A DNA stretch of 64,000 nucleotides from CAJWOS01 sp964502005 (GCA_964502005.1 CAZCUX010000002.1:124001-188000); one strand, 5' to 3'; numbered from the stretch's first letter, positions 42,915 through 52,697 are shown. Notes: generated by a model from the sequence alone, not told the origin. A program made the numbers and translations.

Positions 42915-43366
42915 CGTGGCCCCGAACAGGAGCCCCTCCGCATCTACTGGACTGCTACCCCCTCCGCAACCACAGTCGAGGTCGTACCGCTCATCCAAAC
43001 TACGAAAACAGCCATGAACGCAACCGAGTCAATCTTCAGCCCCAAATCGCAGGTGCACCATGAAACGGTTTTTTGACCACTGCTTTCATTTTGTACTCGG
43101 GCCGCAGAATCCCGCGTCACCGCTGCGTCTCAGGCCAAATCAGGCGAAGCGCTGTCCACCGCTACGTTGATTTGTGTGCGTTTCGACATTGGGCGGGTCC
43201 ACATCGCGCATCGACCTGGTTCCGATAGTGGCAGGCTCCGTACGGAACGTCGAAACGGAGCACCATCTGGGCGGCGCCCCGATTCAAACCCTACGGAAAC
43301 CAGCACAATGGCTCCAAAGACCTCGTGACCGCCCAACAGTCGCCATTCCGCACGATGTTCGCGCGC
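42915..43366. other. Intergenic region with one hairpin, no gene seen
   Basis: No convincing coding frame is present. GCTCCGT (43235-43241) pairs with ACGGAGC (43255-43261), and the palindrome TCCGTACGGA overlaps its left arm. The interval lies downstream of the DsbD-like gene and upstream of the repeat protein, both on the minus strand. Confidence 0.45.
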
Positions 43367-46354
43367 CTATTTCTTCGCAGCCTTCGCCAGCGCTTCGTTC
43401 ACAATATCCGCCGTGATGACCTCGGGCAGCGGAATCGGTGCCTGTGACGGGTCTGCGGGAATCACTAGGTAAAATGGAACGCCTGCACGTCCATATCGCT
43501 GCAACCAAGACGTGATGACCTCGTCCTTTCGGGTCCAGTCCGCTTTCAGTGGAATGACCTTGTTTTGCTGCATCACCGACCGCACAGCCTCGGTATTCAG
43601 TACCCCTTTCTCATTCACCTTACAAGTGAGGCACCAATCAGCGGTAAAGTCGATAAAAATGGCGTTCCCACGAAGGTCCACAACTCGTTGGTCCGAAAAT
43701 GGCTGCCAAGGAATGTCCTTTTCCGACCAATCGAGGGCATCGAACGCAACAGGCGACGTGTCGGCGCAGGACGCGTCTTCCGGAATCTCAAAAACAAGGA
43801 ACTTCCAACCCACCACTGCCGACAATACAACGCCCGCAAAGAACGCCGCCAGCTGACGACGGCCTGTTTCGATAGGCCCACCCCAACGGCCGAAAATCCA
43901 CGCGCCCGCCGCTACCGCGACCAAGAAGCCCAAGAAGCCAACAAGCCCATCGCGACCGACCAAGCCTCCCATGACATCGACCAGCCATACGGTCGTCGCG
44001 ACGAGCGTGAAGCCCATCGCTTGCTTGAAGGTCTCCATCCAGGCGCCTGGACGCGGCAAGAACCGCATCAATGCGGGCACAAACGCAATCAGCAAAAACG
44101 GCGACGCCAATCCCAACGCCGCCACAGCAAAAAACAACAATACGCCCCAGGCGGGAAGTCCAAACGCAAACCCCATCCCGGTGCCCAACAATGGCGCACT
44201 GCAGGGCGTAGCGAGGAGAGTCGTAAACGTACCCGTGAGGAAATGCCCCAGCAGACCTTCTTTCTCGGAAGCCTCTGCAGCGGAGTTGGCACCCAAGGCA
44301 GGCACCTCAAATACCCCAAACAAAGAAAGCCCGAACACAAACACAATGGTCGCCAAAGCAGCGACATATTCAGGATATTGGAACTGGAATCCCCAGCCCA
44401 CCTGCAATGAGAACACGCTGCGCAACGCGACGACAGCGACAGCGAGGGCCAAGAACGACGCGACGACGCCTGCCGTATACGCCAGCCCTGCCTTGCGGCG
44501 TTCGGTCGCCAATTGGTCCTGCTGCTCAACCAAACTATAGAGTTTCAACGTCAACACCGGCAGCACGCACGGCATGACGTTGAGGATTGCGCCGCCCAAA
44601 AAGGCCAACAGCAACATAAACGGCAGGCTTTGGCCCGCGCCTGCATCTACTGGTGGAGCAAGAGCCACGGCTGGCGTGGGGTCGAGCGTAGGTTGCGGCA
44701 TCGCCTTGGTGGTCGACGCTCCCTCGGCGAGCGCAAAAAGTGGCGATGGATTCGCGACCACTGGTGCAGAGGCCAAGGCCCAGGTCGCGTTGACCAAGAT
44801 TTCGGCCCGAACTGGTTTGTCACCCACTTTCAGTTGTACCAAGCCGCCCACTTTCTCGGTGGGCGGGAGAGGGTCGGGCGCAAATGTAGTGCCCTCGACC
44901 ACCGCAAGTAGTCCGCCATCGACCGATTGGACGTTGACGCCAGATACCATCCACTGGCTCGAGTAGATGGGAGCAAATGCAGGCCACCCGCCTTCCCCGA
45001 TGTCAAACGAAATCGGTTTCCCATTGGTGGACTTGACGTAGATTGCATAGCGGAAAGGACTGTCCGGCTGCAAGGCCGAATCCGAAAGCGCGGTTTCGAC
45101 AGTAATGTCCGGGTGCGTCACCGCATCAACCGGATGGGTTGCCGCAAATGCGTCAAATAGAGGGGAAAACGAGCCTGCATGGGGCTCTGCATCCGTCACA
45201 ACTTCCACCGGAAGCGATAGCTCCGCCTCTCCGGGAATGCACATCACCTCACAAACCAGCCACTTTGCATGGGCCCCCAGTGTCACGGGCCCTGCCGGCA
45301 TGTCCTTCGGAATATCAAACTCCGTAAAGAACATCACTTGGTCGTCGTACCCATAAGAAATGATACCCTGCACGTCATACCGGTGGGGTACGGGGTACAG
45401 ATACGGAGAGGCAGAAACCCCTGGTGGCAGGGACCATTGAATATCGGTCGGCAGGCCAATGTCACCCGGCGAATGCCAATAGGTATGCCACCCTTCCTTT
45501 TGGGTGAGGTGTACACCCAACCGTACATGTTGACCGGGTGCAACTTTTTCGTGGTCCAATAGCAAGCGCGCGTGGACGGGGTGAGGACGGCCCTCGCTGT
45601 CGAACTTTTGAACAGAGGCAGACGCCGGCAGCATAGAAAAGTCGACCATAGGGAAGGCCGCTGCGCCAACAGCCCCGCCTTCCTGACTCACCCAAGCCCC
45701 TTCCCGCCAACCCTGGGGAGCCGTCCCAGATTGCGGCGCTGCACTTGCAGACCCTGGAGCGCCGGGGGAAACGCCCTCAGCGGGCGCCGCAGGAGCAGGA
45801 GCAGGAGCAGGCGCGGGTGGAGGGGCTGGCGATGTGGAGGCAACCTCCACCACCACGTCGTGCTGCTCGGTAGCGGGCATATAGCACAGCCCCCCTTTGC
45901 AGCCCTGGTACCCTACTTCAATCCGTCCAATATGGTTTCCCGCCGCCTTCGGCGCTGTCAGCGGGACATGGATGATGACATCCATGTCATACAATTCTCG
46001 CTCCGACCCTGGGCTCGCAGGGTCAGGTCGCATCAGCCCCGGTGGAAAACTGGCCGCGCCCATCTGCAAGCCGCCATCGTCGATGACCTTTACCCACAGC
46101 ATGTCTCGATACACATGAAAGCCTTCGGGAACCACCACCCGCACTTCGGCTTTCGCAGATTTTCCAGGAACCGCGCGCACCCCCGCCACTTCTACCCGAA
46201 ATGGATTGGCTGCCGCCTCAGCATGGGGGACGCCCCAACCATCTCCATTCCATGGCGCAGAAGGCCCGGACCAAGCCAGCAATGCGGCCAAGACGCCCAG
46301 CGCCGATGCCATGGAAGAACGGCGAGGGAGCCGGAAATTGCGACGTTGGTTCAC
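43367..46354 (-). CDS. DsbD/ScsB-type thiol:disulfide interchange protein with two periplasmic N-terminal domains
   Basis: This 995-residue protein has four parts. After a signal segment comes a DsbD alpha-like domain with the redox pair in YQGCKGGLCYMP, then a second domain whose pair WLVCEVMCIPGEAEL is typical of ScsB. An eight-helix DsbD beta domain follows, with MPCVLPVLTLKL and ATPCSAPLLGTG holding the two membrane Cys. The C-terminal thioredoxin domain has the site DWCLTCKVNE. DsbD moves electrons from cytoplasmic thioredoxin to periplasmic thiols. GTG 46354 has GGAGG upstream. The length, well above the ~570 residues of E. coli DsbD, comes from the extra domain. Confidence 0.88.
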   Translation of the reverse strand: MNQRRNFRLPRRSSMASALGVLAALLAWSGPSAPWNGDGWGVPHAEAAANPFRVEVAGVRAVPGKSAKAEVRVVVPEGFHVYRDMLWVKVIDDGGLQMGAASFPPGLMRPDPASPGSERELYDMDVIIHVPLTAPKAAGNHIGRIEVGYQGCKGGLCYMPATEQHDVVVEVASTSPAPPPAPAPAPAPAAPAEGVSPGAPGSASAAPQSGTAPQGWREGAWVSQEGGAVGAAAFPMVDFSMLPASASVQKFDSEGRPHPVHARLLLDHEKVAPGQHVRLGVHLTQKEGWHTYWHSPGDIGLPTDIQWSLPPGVSASPYLYPVPHRYDVQGIISYGYDDQVMFFTEFDIPKDMPAGPVTLGAHAKWLVCEVMCIPGEAELSLPVEVVTDAEPHAGSFSPLFDAFAATHPVDAVTHPDITVETALSDSALQPDSPFRYAIYVKSTNGKPISFDIGEGGWPAFAPIYSSQWMVSGVNVQSVDGGLLAVVEGTTFAPDPLPPTEKVGGLVQLKVGDKPVRAEILVNATWALASAPVVANPSPLFALAEGASTTKAMPQPTLDPTPAVALAPPVDAGAGQSLPFMLLLAFLGGAILNVMPCVLPVLTLKLYSLVEQQDQLATERRKAGLAYTAGVVASFLALAVAVVALRSVFSLQVGWGFQFQYPEYVAALATIVFVFGLSLFGVFEVPALGANSAAEASEKEGLLGHFLTGTFTTLLATPCSAPLLGTGMGFAFGLPAWGVLLFFAVAALGLASPFLLIAFVPALMRFLPRPGAWMETFKQAMGFTLVATTVWLVDVMGGLVGRDGLVGFLGFLVAVAAGAWIFGRWGGPIETGRRQLAAFFAGVVLSAVVGWKFLVFEIPEDASCADTSPVAFDALDWSEKDIPWQPFSDQRVVDLRGNAIFIDFTADWCLTCKVNEKGVLNTEAVRSVMQQNKVIPLKADWTRKDEVITSWLQRYGRAGVPFYLVIPADPSQAPIPLPEVITADIVNEALAKAAKK

Positions 46355-46592
46355 GCGTCCTCCAAAACAAAATCCGAACGAACCGTTGAACAAGCACCAC
46401 GATAGACGCCAATCATACCGAGTGGTTGCGAGGTATTCCGGTAACGAACCCGTTTCATGCGCCGATACCCTCCCCGACGCAAAAGCGCACCCATTGCTCC
46501 CGTTCGATCTCGCGCCACCGGTGTCGCCCCGCCCCCGTTTCGCCTGCGATTTCGCACCCCCCTCGGAACACGCACTTATCCCCGTTTCACCG

Positions 46593-47285
46593 ATGGAATG
46601 GATTCCCATGCTGTCCACGGTCGCTGTCATCATACCGGCCCTCAACGAAGAGCAAAGCCTGCCCCGCGTGCTGTTGGCCTTGCCCCCCGTCCAGCGAGTG
46701 GTCGTCGTCGACAATGGCAGCACCGACCAAACCGCGGAAGTCGCCCGAAAAGCAGGAGCAGATGTCGTCTATGAGCCCAGACGTGGATATGGACAGGCAT
46801 GCCTCTCTGGCATCTCTGCGCTCCAAAACGACGCCAACGTCAACATCCTCGTGATACTGGATGCAGACTGTGCCGACGACCCCTCCCGCATCACGGACCT
46901 CGTGCAACCCATCGCGGACAATCTGGCAGACCTCGTGCTCAGCGAGCGCACCCTCACGGCGGAGTCGGGAGCGCTGTTGCCGCACCAACGCTTCGGCAAC
47001 GCACTGGCGGTCACGCTGATGGCATGGGTATCCGGCCACCAATACCGCGATATGGGACCATTTCGTGCCATTCGATGGCAATCGTTGCAACGCCTCGAGA
47101 TGTCCGACACCAACTTCGGCTGGAATGTTGAGATGCAGCTAAAGGCCCTGCGGTCGGGCCTTCGTATTCAGGAGATTCCCTTGCCGTACTACCCACGCGT
47201 GGGGACGTCGAAGATTAGCGGTACAGTCAAGGGCTCTATACGCGCTGGCGCAACGATTTTGGCGTCCGTATGGCGATATCGATGA
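46593..47285 (+). CDS. GT2 family glycosyltransferase
   Basis: The 230-residue protein is a soluble GT2 domain: VAVIIPALNEEQSLPRVL, VVDNGSTDQTAEVA, GYGQACLSGI, LVILDADCADDPSRI (metal site DAD) and DMGPFRAIRW. The branch is that of polyprenyl-phosphate mannosyl/glucosyltransferases without membrane helices. It is followed by a DUF2064 transferase with ATGA overlap; this pair is common in bacteria. ATG 46593 or 46608 may be used; neither has a strong ribosome site. Confidence 0.88.
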   Translation: MEWIPMLSTVAVIIPALNEEQSLPRVLLALPPVQRVVVVDNGSTDQTAEVARKAGADVVYEPRRGYGQACLSGISALQNDANVNILVILDADCADDPSRITDLVQPIADNLADLVLSERTLTAESGALLPHQRFGNALAVTLMAWVSGHQYRDMGPFRAIRWQSLQRLEMSDTNFGWNVEMQLKALRSGLRIQEIPLPYYPRVGTSKISGTVKGSIRAGATILASVWRYR

Positions 47286-47920
47286 AGACCGCGCCTGTAC
47301 TCGTGACCATTCTCACAAAACCCCCGATACCGGGACGGGTGAAAACACGCCTGTCGCCGGCTTTTTCTCCCATTGCCGCAGCAGCCCTGCACGAATGCCT
47401 GTTCGAAGCGACGCTCGAAATCGTTCGCAAGACGGGCCTGCCCTACCGCCTATCGGTCGCGGAAGACCCGCCTCGCACTTGGTCGGCCGCGCGAGAAGAC
47501 GCAGGCGACGCCGTAATCGAACAAACGGCAGGCCATCTCGGCGAAAAGATGCGCGCATGTATCGACACACCCGGACGCCATATTTTGCTTGGCACCGATT
47601 GCGTCGTGTTTGAGCCCTCCGACCTGCACTTGGCGGCATCTGCGCAGGGCCCGGTCTCCATCGCACCCGCAGACGATGGCGGATACTGGATGATTGCAGT
47701 GGACAGCGATGCCCCCACCTCGGTGCTCGACGCCTTGTTTGGCGAAATTGCTTGGTCCACCCACCAAGTTTTGGCCCAGACCTTACAGCGGTGCGCGACC
47801 GTTGGCCTTTCCCCTGTTCTTCTCCCAACATCGTATGACATTGACGAACCCGCCGATGTTGTGCGTCTCCTCCACGACACCCGGTGCCCCCCGCGGGTCC
47901 GGGCCTGCCTCCAGGCTTGA
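47282..47920 (+). CDS. DUF2064 (TIGR04282-type) nucleotidyl/glycosyltransferase-like protein
   Basis: The 212-residue protein shows TILTKPPIPGRVKTRLSP, GHLGEKMRACI, ILLGTDCVVFEPSDL and PADDGGYWMIAV, the hallmarks of the DUF2064/TIGR04282 family of GT-A-fold enzymes, in some species tied to arsenosugar synthesis. No arsenic genes are nearby, so that role is not supported here. The ATG at 47282 overlaps the upstream stop; 47270 would add four residues. Confidence 0.85.
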   Translation: MKTAPVLVTILTKPPIPGRVKTRLSPAFSPIAAAALHECLFEATLEIVRKTGLPYRLSVAEDPPRTWSAAREDAGDAVIEQTAGHLGEKMRACIDTPGRHILLGTDCVVFEPSDLHLAASAQGPVSIAPADDGGYWMIAVDSDAPTSVLDALFGEIAWSTHQVLAQTLQRCATVGLSPVLLPTSYDIDEPADVVRLLHDTRCPPRVRACLQA

Positions 47921-47923
47921 GCC

Positions 47924-49411
47924 ATGCCCCTTGTCGAAAACCTCCCTTCTCCCCTCGAAACCATTCACATCATGGGCATCGGCGGCACCGCGATGGGTGC
48001 GTTGGCCGGCATGTTGGTGGACGCCGGCCATACGGTTACCGGCTCCGATGGCGGCATCGTTTATCCGCCGATGTCCACATACTTGGCCTCGCTGGGCATC
48101 ACCCCCAAAGTGGGGTTTCACGCCGAAAACATTGACCATCGGCCCCATCTTGTTGTCGTTGGAAATGTTGTGCGCAAGGACTACGACGAAGCAAGGGCCT
48201 TGCTTGCGTCCGACCTTCCTTACATGAGTTTTCCCGCATTGTTGGGAAACCGCTTCCTCGGAGACACGCGCAATATTGTCGTCGCTGGAACCCACGGAAA
48301 AACCACCACCACGTCCATTACCGCGTGGTTGTTGGAGGCCGCCGGACGAAGTCCAGGCTTCCTTATCGGTGGCGTCGCCGCGAACTTCGACCGGACCGCC
48401 CGACGCGGCGCGGGTGCTTGTTTTGTGATTGAGGGCGACGAATACGACACTGCGTTTTTTGACAAGGGACCCAAGTTTTTGCATTACCGCCCCACTACGG
48501 CCATCCTTACAAGCGTCGAGTTCGACCACGCCGACATTTACCGCGACCTCGCCCACTGCCAGGAGTCGTTTCGGAAGCTCATGGGCGTAATGCCGGAGGG
48601 CGGCTGTGTCGTCGCGCGATGGGACCACGACGCAGTCGTAGAGGTCGTACGCGAGGCTACTTGCGAAGTGCGTCGGTATGGCCCCGGCCAGGATTGGGAC
48701 GGCCATATCGATGCGGTCGACACCCAAGCTGGCACGATGACCTTCACCGTTACCCATCATGGTGTTCCATTCGGAACGTTCACCTCTATATTGGTCGGCG
48801 AACACAACTTGTACAACCAAGTGGCTGCGGTCGCCGCATTAGAACGCGAGGGACTCACCGCAGAAGAGCTCCAGTTGGGCTTTGGGAGCTTCAAGGGGAT
48901 TCGTCGCCGACAAGAAGTGGTACACGAGGTGGAAGAAGTCACGATTATCGACGACTTTGCACACCACCCCACGGCAGTGCAGGTAACGCTAGAAGCCCTA
49001 CGACTTCGATTCGGCGGTCGCCGTATTTGGGCCATCTTTGAGCCTCGCAGCAACTCGTCTCGTCGCGCCATTTTTCAAGACGCGTATGCCGAGTCGTTTG
49101 GCGCCGCGGATTTGGTTGTTATCGCGCCACCGAGAGGACTCGAACGAATTCCCGAGGAGGAGCGATTCAATCCAGATCAAGTCGTACACATTCTCCGAGA
49201 TGGCGGCCAAAATGCCTGGGTTTGGGGACGCGGGATCGACGGAGCTCTCCCCGACGACGCTGAAAGCGCAAACCTTATCGCTGCACAAGTCGCAGCCAAT
49301 GTGCAGCCAGGCGACGTAGTGGCAGTCCTTTCCAATGGTGGCTTTGGTGGAATTCATGGCAAACTTGCCGAGCACATTCGCCTTCGAGCAAATGCCTACC
49401 GCGAGCTATGA
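47924..49411 (+). CDS. mpl: UDP-N-acetylmuramate:L-alanyl-gamma-D-glutamyl-meso-diaminopimelate ligase
   Basis: The 495-residue enzyme reattaches the recovered tripeptide to UDP-MurNAc in peptidoglycan recycling. It shows the Mur-ligase N-terminal IHIMGIGGTAMGALAGML, the ATP loop VVAGTHGKTTTTSI, IEGDEYDTAFFDKGPKFLHY (specific to Mpl), EFDHADIY and DDFAHHPTAV. It begins three bases after the DUF2064 stop. A palindrome follows its stop by six bases. Confidence 0.95.
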   Translation: MPLVENLPSPLETIHIMGIGGTAMGALAGMLVDAGHTVTGSDGGIVYPPMSTYLASLGITPKVGFHAENIDHRPHLVVVGNVVRKDYDEARALLASDLPYMSFPALLGNRFLGDTRNIVVAGTHGKTTTTSITAWLLEAAGRSPGFLIGGVAANFDRTARRGAGACFVIEGDEYDTAFFDKGPKFLHYRPTTAILTSVEFDHADIYRDLAHCQESFRKLMGVMPEGGCVVARWDHDAVVEVVREATCEVRRYGPGQDWDGHIDAVDTQAGTMTFTVTHHGVPFGTFTSILVGEHNLYNQVAAVAALEREGLTAEELQLGFGSFKGIRRRQEVVHEVEEVTIIDDFAHHPTAVQVTLEALRLRFGGRRIWAIFEPRSNSSRRAIFQDAYAESFGAADLVVIAPPRGLERIPEEERFNPDQVVHILRDGGQNAWVWGRGIDGALPDDAESANLIAAQVAANVQPGDVVAVLSNGGFGGIHGKLAEHIRLRANAYREL

Positions 49412-49417
49412 TTGTTT

Positions 49418-49434
49418 CGGACATTTTTTGTCCG
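49418..49434. promoter_or_regulatory. Palindrome CGGACATTTTTTGTCCG, distal
   Basis: Six-base arms CGGACA and TGTCCG flank five T's, six bases after the mpl stop. It may be a weak terminator of mpl, but its arms match the recA-proximal palindrome in form, so an operator role is also possible. Confidence 0.4.
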
Positions 49435-49589
49435 CATCAAGATCAGGGTAGCTCCATCGACCTGCTCTGCATCCCAACAGAAATTTGGGGATGCGTGACC
49501 CAGCCATCGCATTCCCAGGCTCCCGCCCCGGCCCATCAATACGTCGCTCTCGGCAAATTTCGCAGGAGAGAAACCCGCGAATATAAAAA

Positions 49590-49606
49590 CGGTCAGAAAC
49601 TGACCG
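49590..49606. promoter_or_regulatory. Palindrome CGGTCAGAAACTGACCG upstream of recA, candidate SOS operator
   Basis: Perfect 7-base arms with an AAA centre lie 10 bp upstream of the -35 element TTGCCA. Position before recA and dyad symmetry suggest a LexA-type site; the sequence is not one of the classical LexA boxes I know, so this is inference. Confidence 0.5.
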
Positions 49607-49616
49607 CAATTCACGC

Positions 49617-49645
49617 TTGCCAGCCGTCGGCCTTGGGCATACTGT
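49617..49645 (+). promoter_or_regulatory. Possible sigma-70 promoter of recA
   Basis: TTGCCA (49617-49622) is spaced 17 bp from TACTGT (49640-49645), giving a start near 49652 and a ~110-nt leader. Both boxes are moderate matches. Confidence 0.35.
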
Positions 49646-49762
49646 TCATGCGTCCGTACCGGATGCGTACATCGCATCCTCCACCACCCCTTTGTGGTGT
49701 TTAGTCTTCGGTCTTCCCACGTCTACCGTCATCAACGCACCGAGTCCCAAGAGGAGCATTTT

Positions 49763-50791
49763 ATGCCCATTGATCCCAAGCGCGAAAAAGCACTCGCCGA
49801 TGCCATCAAGTCCATCGAACGCCAGTTCGGCTCGGGCGCAATCATGCGCATGGGCGACGACCAGCACCCGTCCATTCAGGTGTTTAGCACCGGCAGCCTT
49901 ACGCTGGATATTGCGCTGGGCATCGGCGGTGTTCCCCAGGGCCGCGTGGTGGAAATCTTCGGGCCAGAGTCTTCGGGCAAAACCACCATCGCGCTTCAAT
50001 GTATTGCGGAATGCCAAAAGGCTGGTGGCGTCGCCGCATTCGTAGATGCCGAACACGCACTCGACGTCACCTATGCGCGCGCACTCGGCGTAAAGACCGA
50101 CGAACTGCTTATTTCCCAGCCCGACAGCGGCGAGCAAGCGCTTGAAATCGCCGAAACGCTCGTTCGCTCGGGTGCAGTCGACATGGTGGTCATCGACTCG
50201 GTTGCGGCCTTGGTGCCCAAGGCCGAACTCGAGGGCGACATGGGCGACGTCTCTCCCGGCGCACAAGCCCGCCTGATGAGCCAAGCGCTTCGCAAGCTCA
50301 CCGCCGCCATTCACAAGTCCAACTGCTGCATGATTTTCATCAACCAGTTGCGTCAGAAGATTGGTGTCATGTTCGGCAACCCCGAAACCACCTCGGGCGG
50401 AAACGCGCTCAAGTTTTACGCCAGCATTCGCCTCGATATTCGCCGCATCGGCAGCATCAAAAACGGCAACGATGTCATTGGCAACCGCACCCGCGTCAAG
50501 GTCGTGAAGAACAAGCTCGCGCCTCCTTTCCGGGTTTCCGAGTTCGACATCCGGTATGGTGAAGGTGTTTCGATGGTCGGCGAGATGGTCGACCTCGGCT
50601 TGGACCTCGGTCTCGTGAGCCGCAGCGGTTCTTGGTACTCCGTTGGCGACGAGCGCATCGGCCAAGGTCGCGACAACACCATCCTGTGGCTCCAGGAAAA
50701 TGAAGCTGCCCGCGAACGCCTGAACATGGACATTCGCGCACGCCACGGCCTCCCGACGAAACTTCAGGCGAGCAACGCTGCGGAAAGCTAG
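49763..50791 (+). CDS. recA: Recombinase A
   Basis: The 342-residue protein is a full-length RecA: Walker A GPESSGKT (67-74), VDAEHALD, Walker B MVVIDSVAALVP, the L1/L2 loops with SNCCMIFINQLRQKIGVMFG and NPETTSGGNALKFYAS. It forms filaments on single-stranded DNA for homologous recombination and SOS induction. GAGGAG lies six bases before the ATG. The C-terminal acidic tail is short. RdgC, a RecA modulator, is encoded elsewhere in the window. Confidence 0.98.
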   Translation: MPIDPKREKALADAIKSIERQFGSGAIMRMGDDQHPSIQVFSTGSLTLDIALGIGGVPQGRVVEIFGPESSGKTTIALQCIAECQKAGGVAAFVDAEHALDVTYARALGVKTDELLISQPDSGEQALEIAETLVRSGAVDMVVIDSVAALVPKAELEGDMGDVSPGAQARLMSQALRKLTAAIHKSNCCMIFINQLRQKIGVMFGNPETTSGGNALKFYASIRLDIRRIGSIKNGNDVIGNRTRVKVVKNKLAPPFRVSEFDIRYGEGVSMVGEMVDLGLDLGLVSRSGSWYSVGDERIGQGRDNTILWLQENEAARERLNMDIRARHGLPTKLQASNAAES

Positions 50792-51453
50792 TCCAGGAGC
50801 TCGTGTTTCGCGAACCGGCTGAATCCGACCGGCAACTGCATCGGTCGGCGGCGACCTTGGAGCCAAGGTGACGTGGGGAACCAGCCTTCGGGTGCGTATC
50901 GAAGGCTACCCCCAACACCACAGCACCCGTTCCCAGGCGCGCGAAGGTGCGTCAAGCCCGATGGACACCGGACGGCGACCGGGGACGCTGGCGATGCGCC
51001 TCTCCGGCGGCAGGTCGCGGTCATGCGCAAGGACACTCGCGGACACCATCGCACCCGCCACATCGCCACCCGGTGGCGCCCTCAACGGCCAGGCCGGTGG
51101 TGGTTGCGCGCTGGACAGGCAAAACAAAGACGATGCATCCACATCGAACGCTATCGGTGCCGAACCCGCAATAGGTGCGAAGTCATACGCCCTCGACGAA
51201 GCGGAACCCACGCGCGGGTTCGTCAGACGGCCCAAGGAAAAACCGGAGCTTCTCTCAGGACTCGTCCCGATTCGAGTGCCCACAAGAACCGCTTGCCATC
51301 GCATCACTCGACAGTTGCTCCAAGCCACCTGCCCCACACCCCCTCGCGAAATCGGGGAAATGGCACCCCATCATGCAGATTTTCGCAGGGGTGCCAACGA
51401 AGATTTTTCGCCGCCGATATAGTCAATCGCTCGTAACCATCCCCGAGGTTGTC
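50792..51453. other. recA-pilT intergenic region with three consecutive perfect stem-loops
   Basis: The 662-bp interval lacks a recognisable protein. Within 83 bp near its start are three stems: CCGACC/GGTCGG (50825-50848), ACCTTGG/CCAAGGT (50854-50869) and AGCCTTCG/CGAAGGCT (50883-50907). No T-tract follows the last. The remainder shows no clear feature; open frames across it have no family resemblance. Confidence 0.5.
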
Positions 51454-52539
51454 ATGGAGCTAGACGAAATCTGTCGCATCGCCATGCGCAGAGGTGCATC
51501 GGATATCCACCTCAAGGTCGGCTTGCCTCCGATGATTCGCGTCAGCGGAACACTTGCGCCTGTGCCGAGCGCACCGAAGCTTGCCAAGGAAGACTTGGGC
51601 CGCATGGCCTGGAACGCCATGAGCGCCACCCAACGCGAGCGCTTCAAAGAAGGCGGCGACCTCGACATGGCCTACGAAGTCGAAGGCTTGGGTCGGTTTC
51701 GCGTCAACGTCTTTCGACAGCGCCGCAACGTAGGGATGGTGCTGCGGACCATCCCCACCGATGTCAAAACCATCGAAGAGCTTGGTCTTCCCCCAATCCT
51801 CAAAGACATCGCGCTAATACCTCGCGGACTTATTTTGGTGACCGGCACCACAGGTTCAGGCAAGAGCACCACCCTGGCCGCCGTCATCGAAGAAATCAAC
51901 CGCAACCTCGCGCATCATATTCTGACGATTGAAGACCCCGTCGAGTTCACCTTTCGCGACCGCCGCAGCGTCATCAACCAGCGCGAAGTGGGCGTTGACT
52001 CCAAGGACTTTGCGTCGGCCCTTCGCGCAGCACTACGGCAAGACCCTGATGCCATTTTGGTGGGCGAGCTCCGCGACCAAGAAACCGTCGAGATTGCCTT
52101 GCAAGCAGCGGAGACAGGCCATTTGGTCCTCGGCACGCTGCATACCTTGGATGCACCCGAGACCGTCAACCGCATCATTGGCTTCTTCGAACCGCACCAC
52201 CAGCAGCAAGTACGCTACCAACTCGCGAGCGTATTGCGTGCTGTCCTGAGCCAACGCTTGGTAAAAGCAAAGACGGGAGGGCGGGTTGCGGCCGTCGAAA
52301 TCATGATGAACACAGGCACGGTGTCGGAGTGCATCACCGACGCATCGCGGGTCAAGGAGATTCCAGACCACATGGCAAGCGGCCGGAAGGTCTATGGCTC
52401 GCAGACCTTCGACCAAGCGGTGTACTCCCTGTTGAAACAAGGCAAGATCACCGAAGCAGATGCATTGAAGTCGGTCAACAACCCCGATGAGCTGTCGCTG
52501 CGCCTTCGTGGCATTGGCGCAGACGACTGGGGCGAATAG
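51454..52539 (+). CDS. pilT: Type IV pilus retraction ATPase PilT
   Basis: The 361-residue protein has the PilT layout: an N-terminal PAS-like domain (ASDIHLKVGLPPMIRVSG), Walker A GTTGSGKST (131-139), the Asp box TIEDPVEFTF, Walker B ILVGELRDQET, the His box GHLVLGTLHT and the retraction motif region AVEIMMNT. It depolymerises type IV pili for twitching motility. GAGG lies six bases before the ATG. The C-terminus ends soon after a PilT-like helix, as usual. No other pilus gene is adjacent. Confidence 0.96.
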   Translation: MELDEICRIAMRRGASDIHLKVGLPPMIRVSGTLAPVPSAPKLAKEDLGRMAWNAMSATQRERFKEGGDLDMAYEVEGLGRFRVNVFRQRRNVGMVLRTIPTDVKTIEELGLPPILKDIALIPRGLILVTGTTGSGKSTTLAAVIEEINRNLAHHILTIEDPVEFTFRDRRSVINQREVGVDSKDFASALRAALRQDPDAILVGELRDQETVEIALQAAETGHLVLGTLHTLDAPETVNRIIGFFEPHHQQQVRYQLASVLRAVLSQRLVKAKTGGRVAAVEIMMNTGTVSECITDASRVKEIPDHMASGRKVYGSQTFDQAVYSLLKQGKITEADALKSVNNPDELSLRLRGIGADDWGE

Positions 52540-52697
52540 CATCCCCGCGCAATTGTCGACGTTGGGCAGCGACCATCTTGCGACAGTTTGGTCGTCTGCC
52601 GCTGCTCACAAATGTATCGAAGCATCTCCATTGTGTGTTCGAAGATGAAGAACACGCGACGGTGGTGTAGACTTGGGCAGCCCGAAGGAGCCATGCC

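Larger units (their letters stand above)
49412..49762. other. mpl-recA intergenic region with two related palindromes and a promoter
   Basis: The 351-bp interval has no gene. It holds two perfect palindromes of the form CGGWCA-N5-TGWCCG, at 49418-49434 and 49590-49606, a possible promoter at 49617-49645 and a ~110-nt recA leader. Confidence 0.6.

Noticed and set aside
50868..51436. Overlapping 180-190-codon plus-strand frames between recA and pilT
   Set aside because: Two frames are open at once with Arg/Pro/Ser-rich products and no start signals, as expected for non-coding GC-rich DNA.
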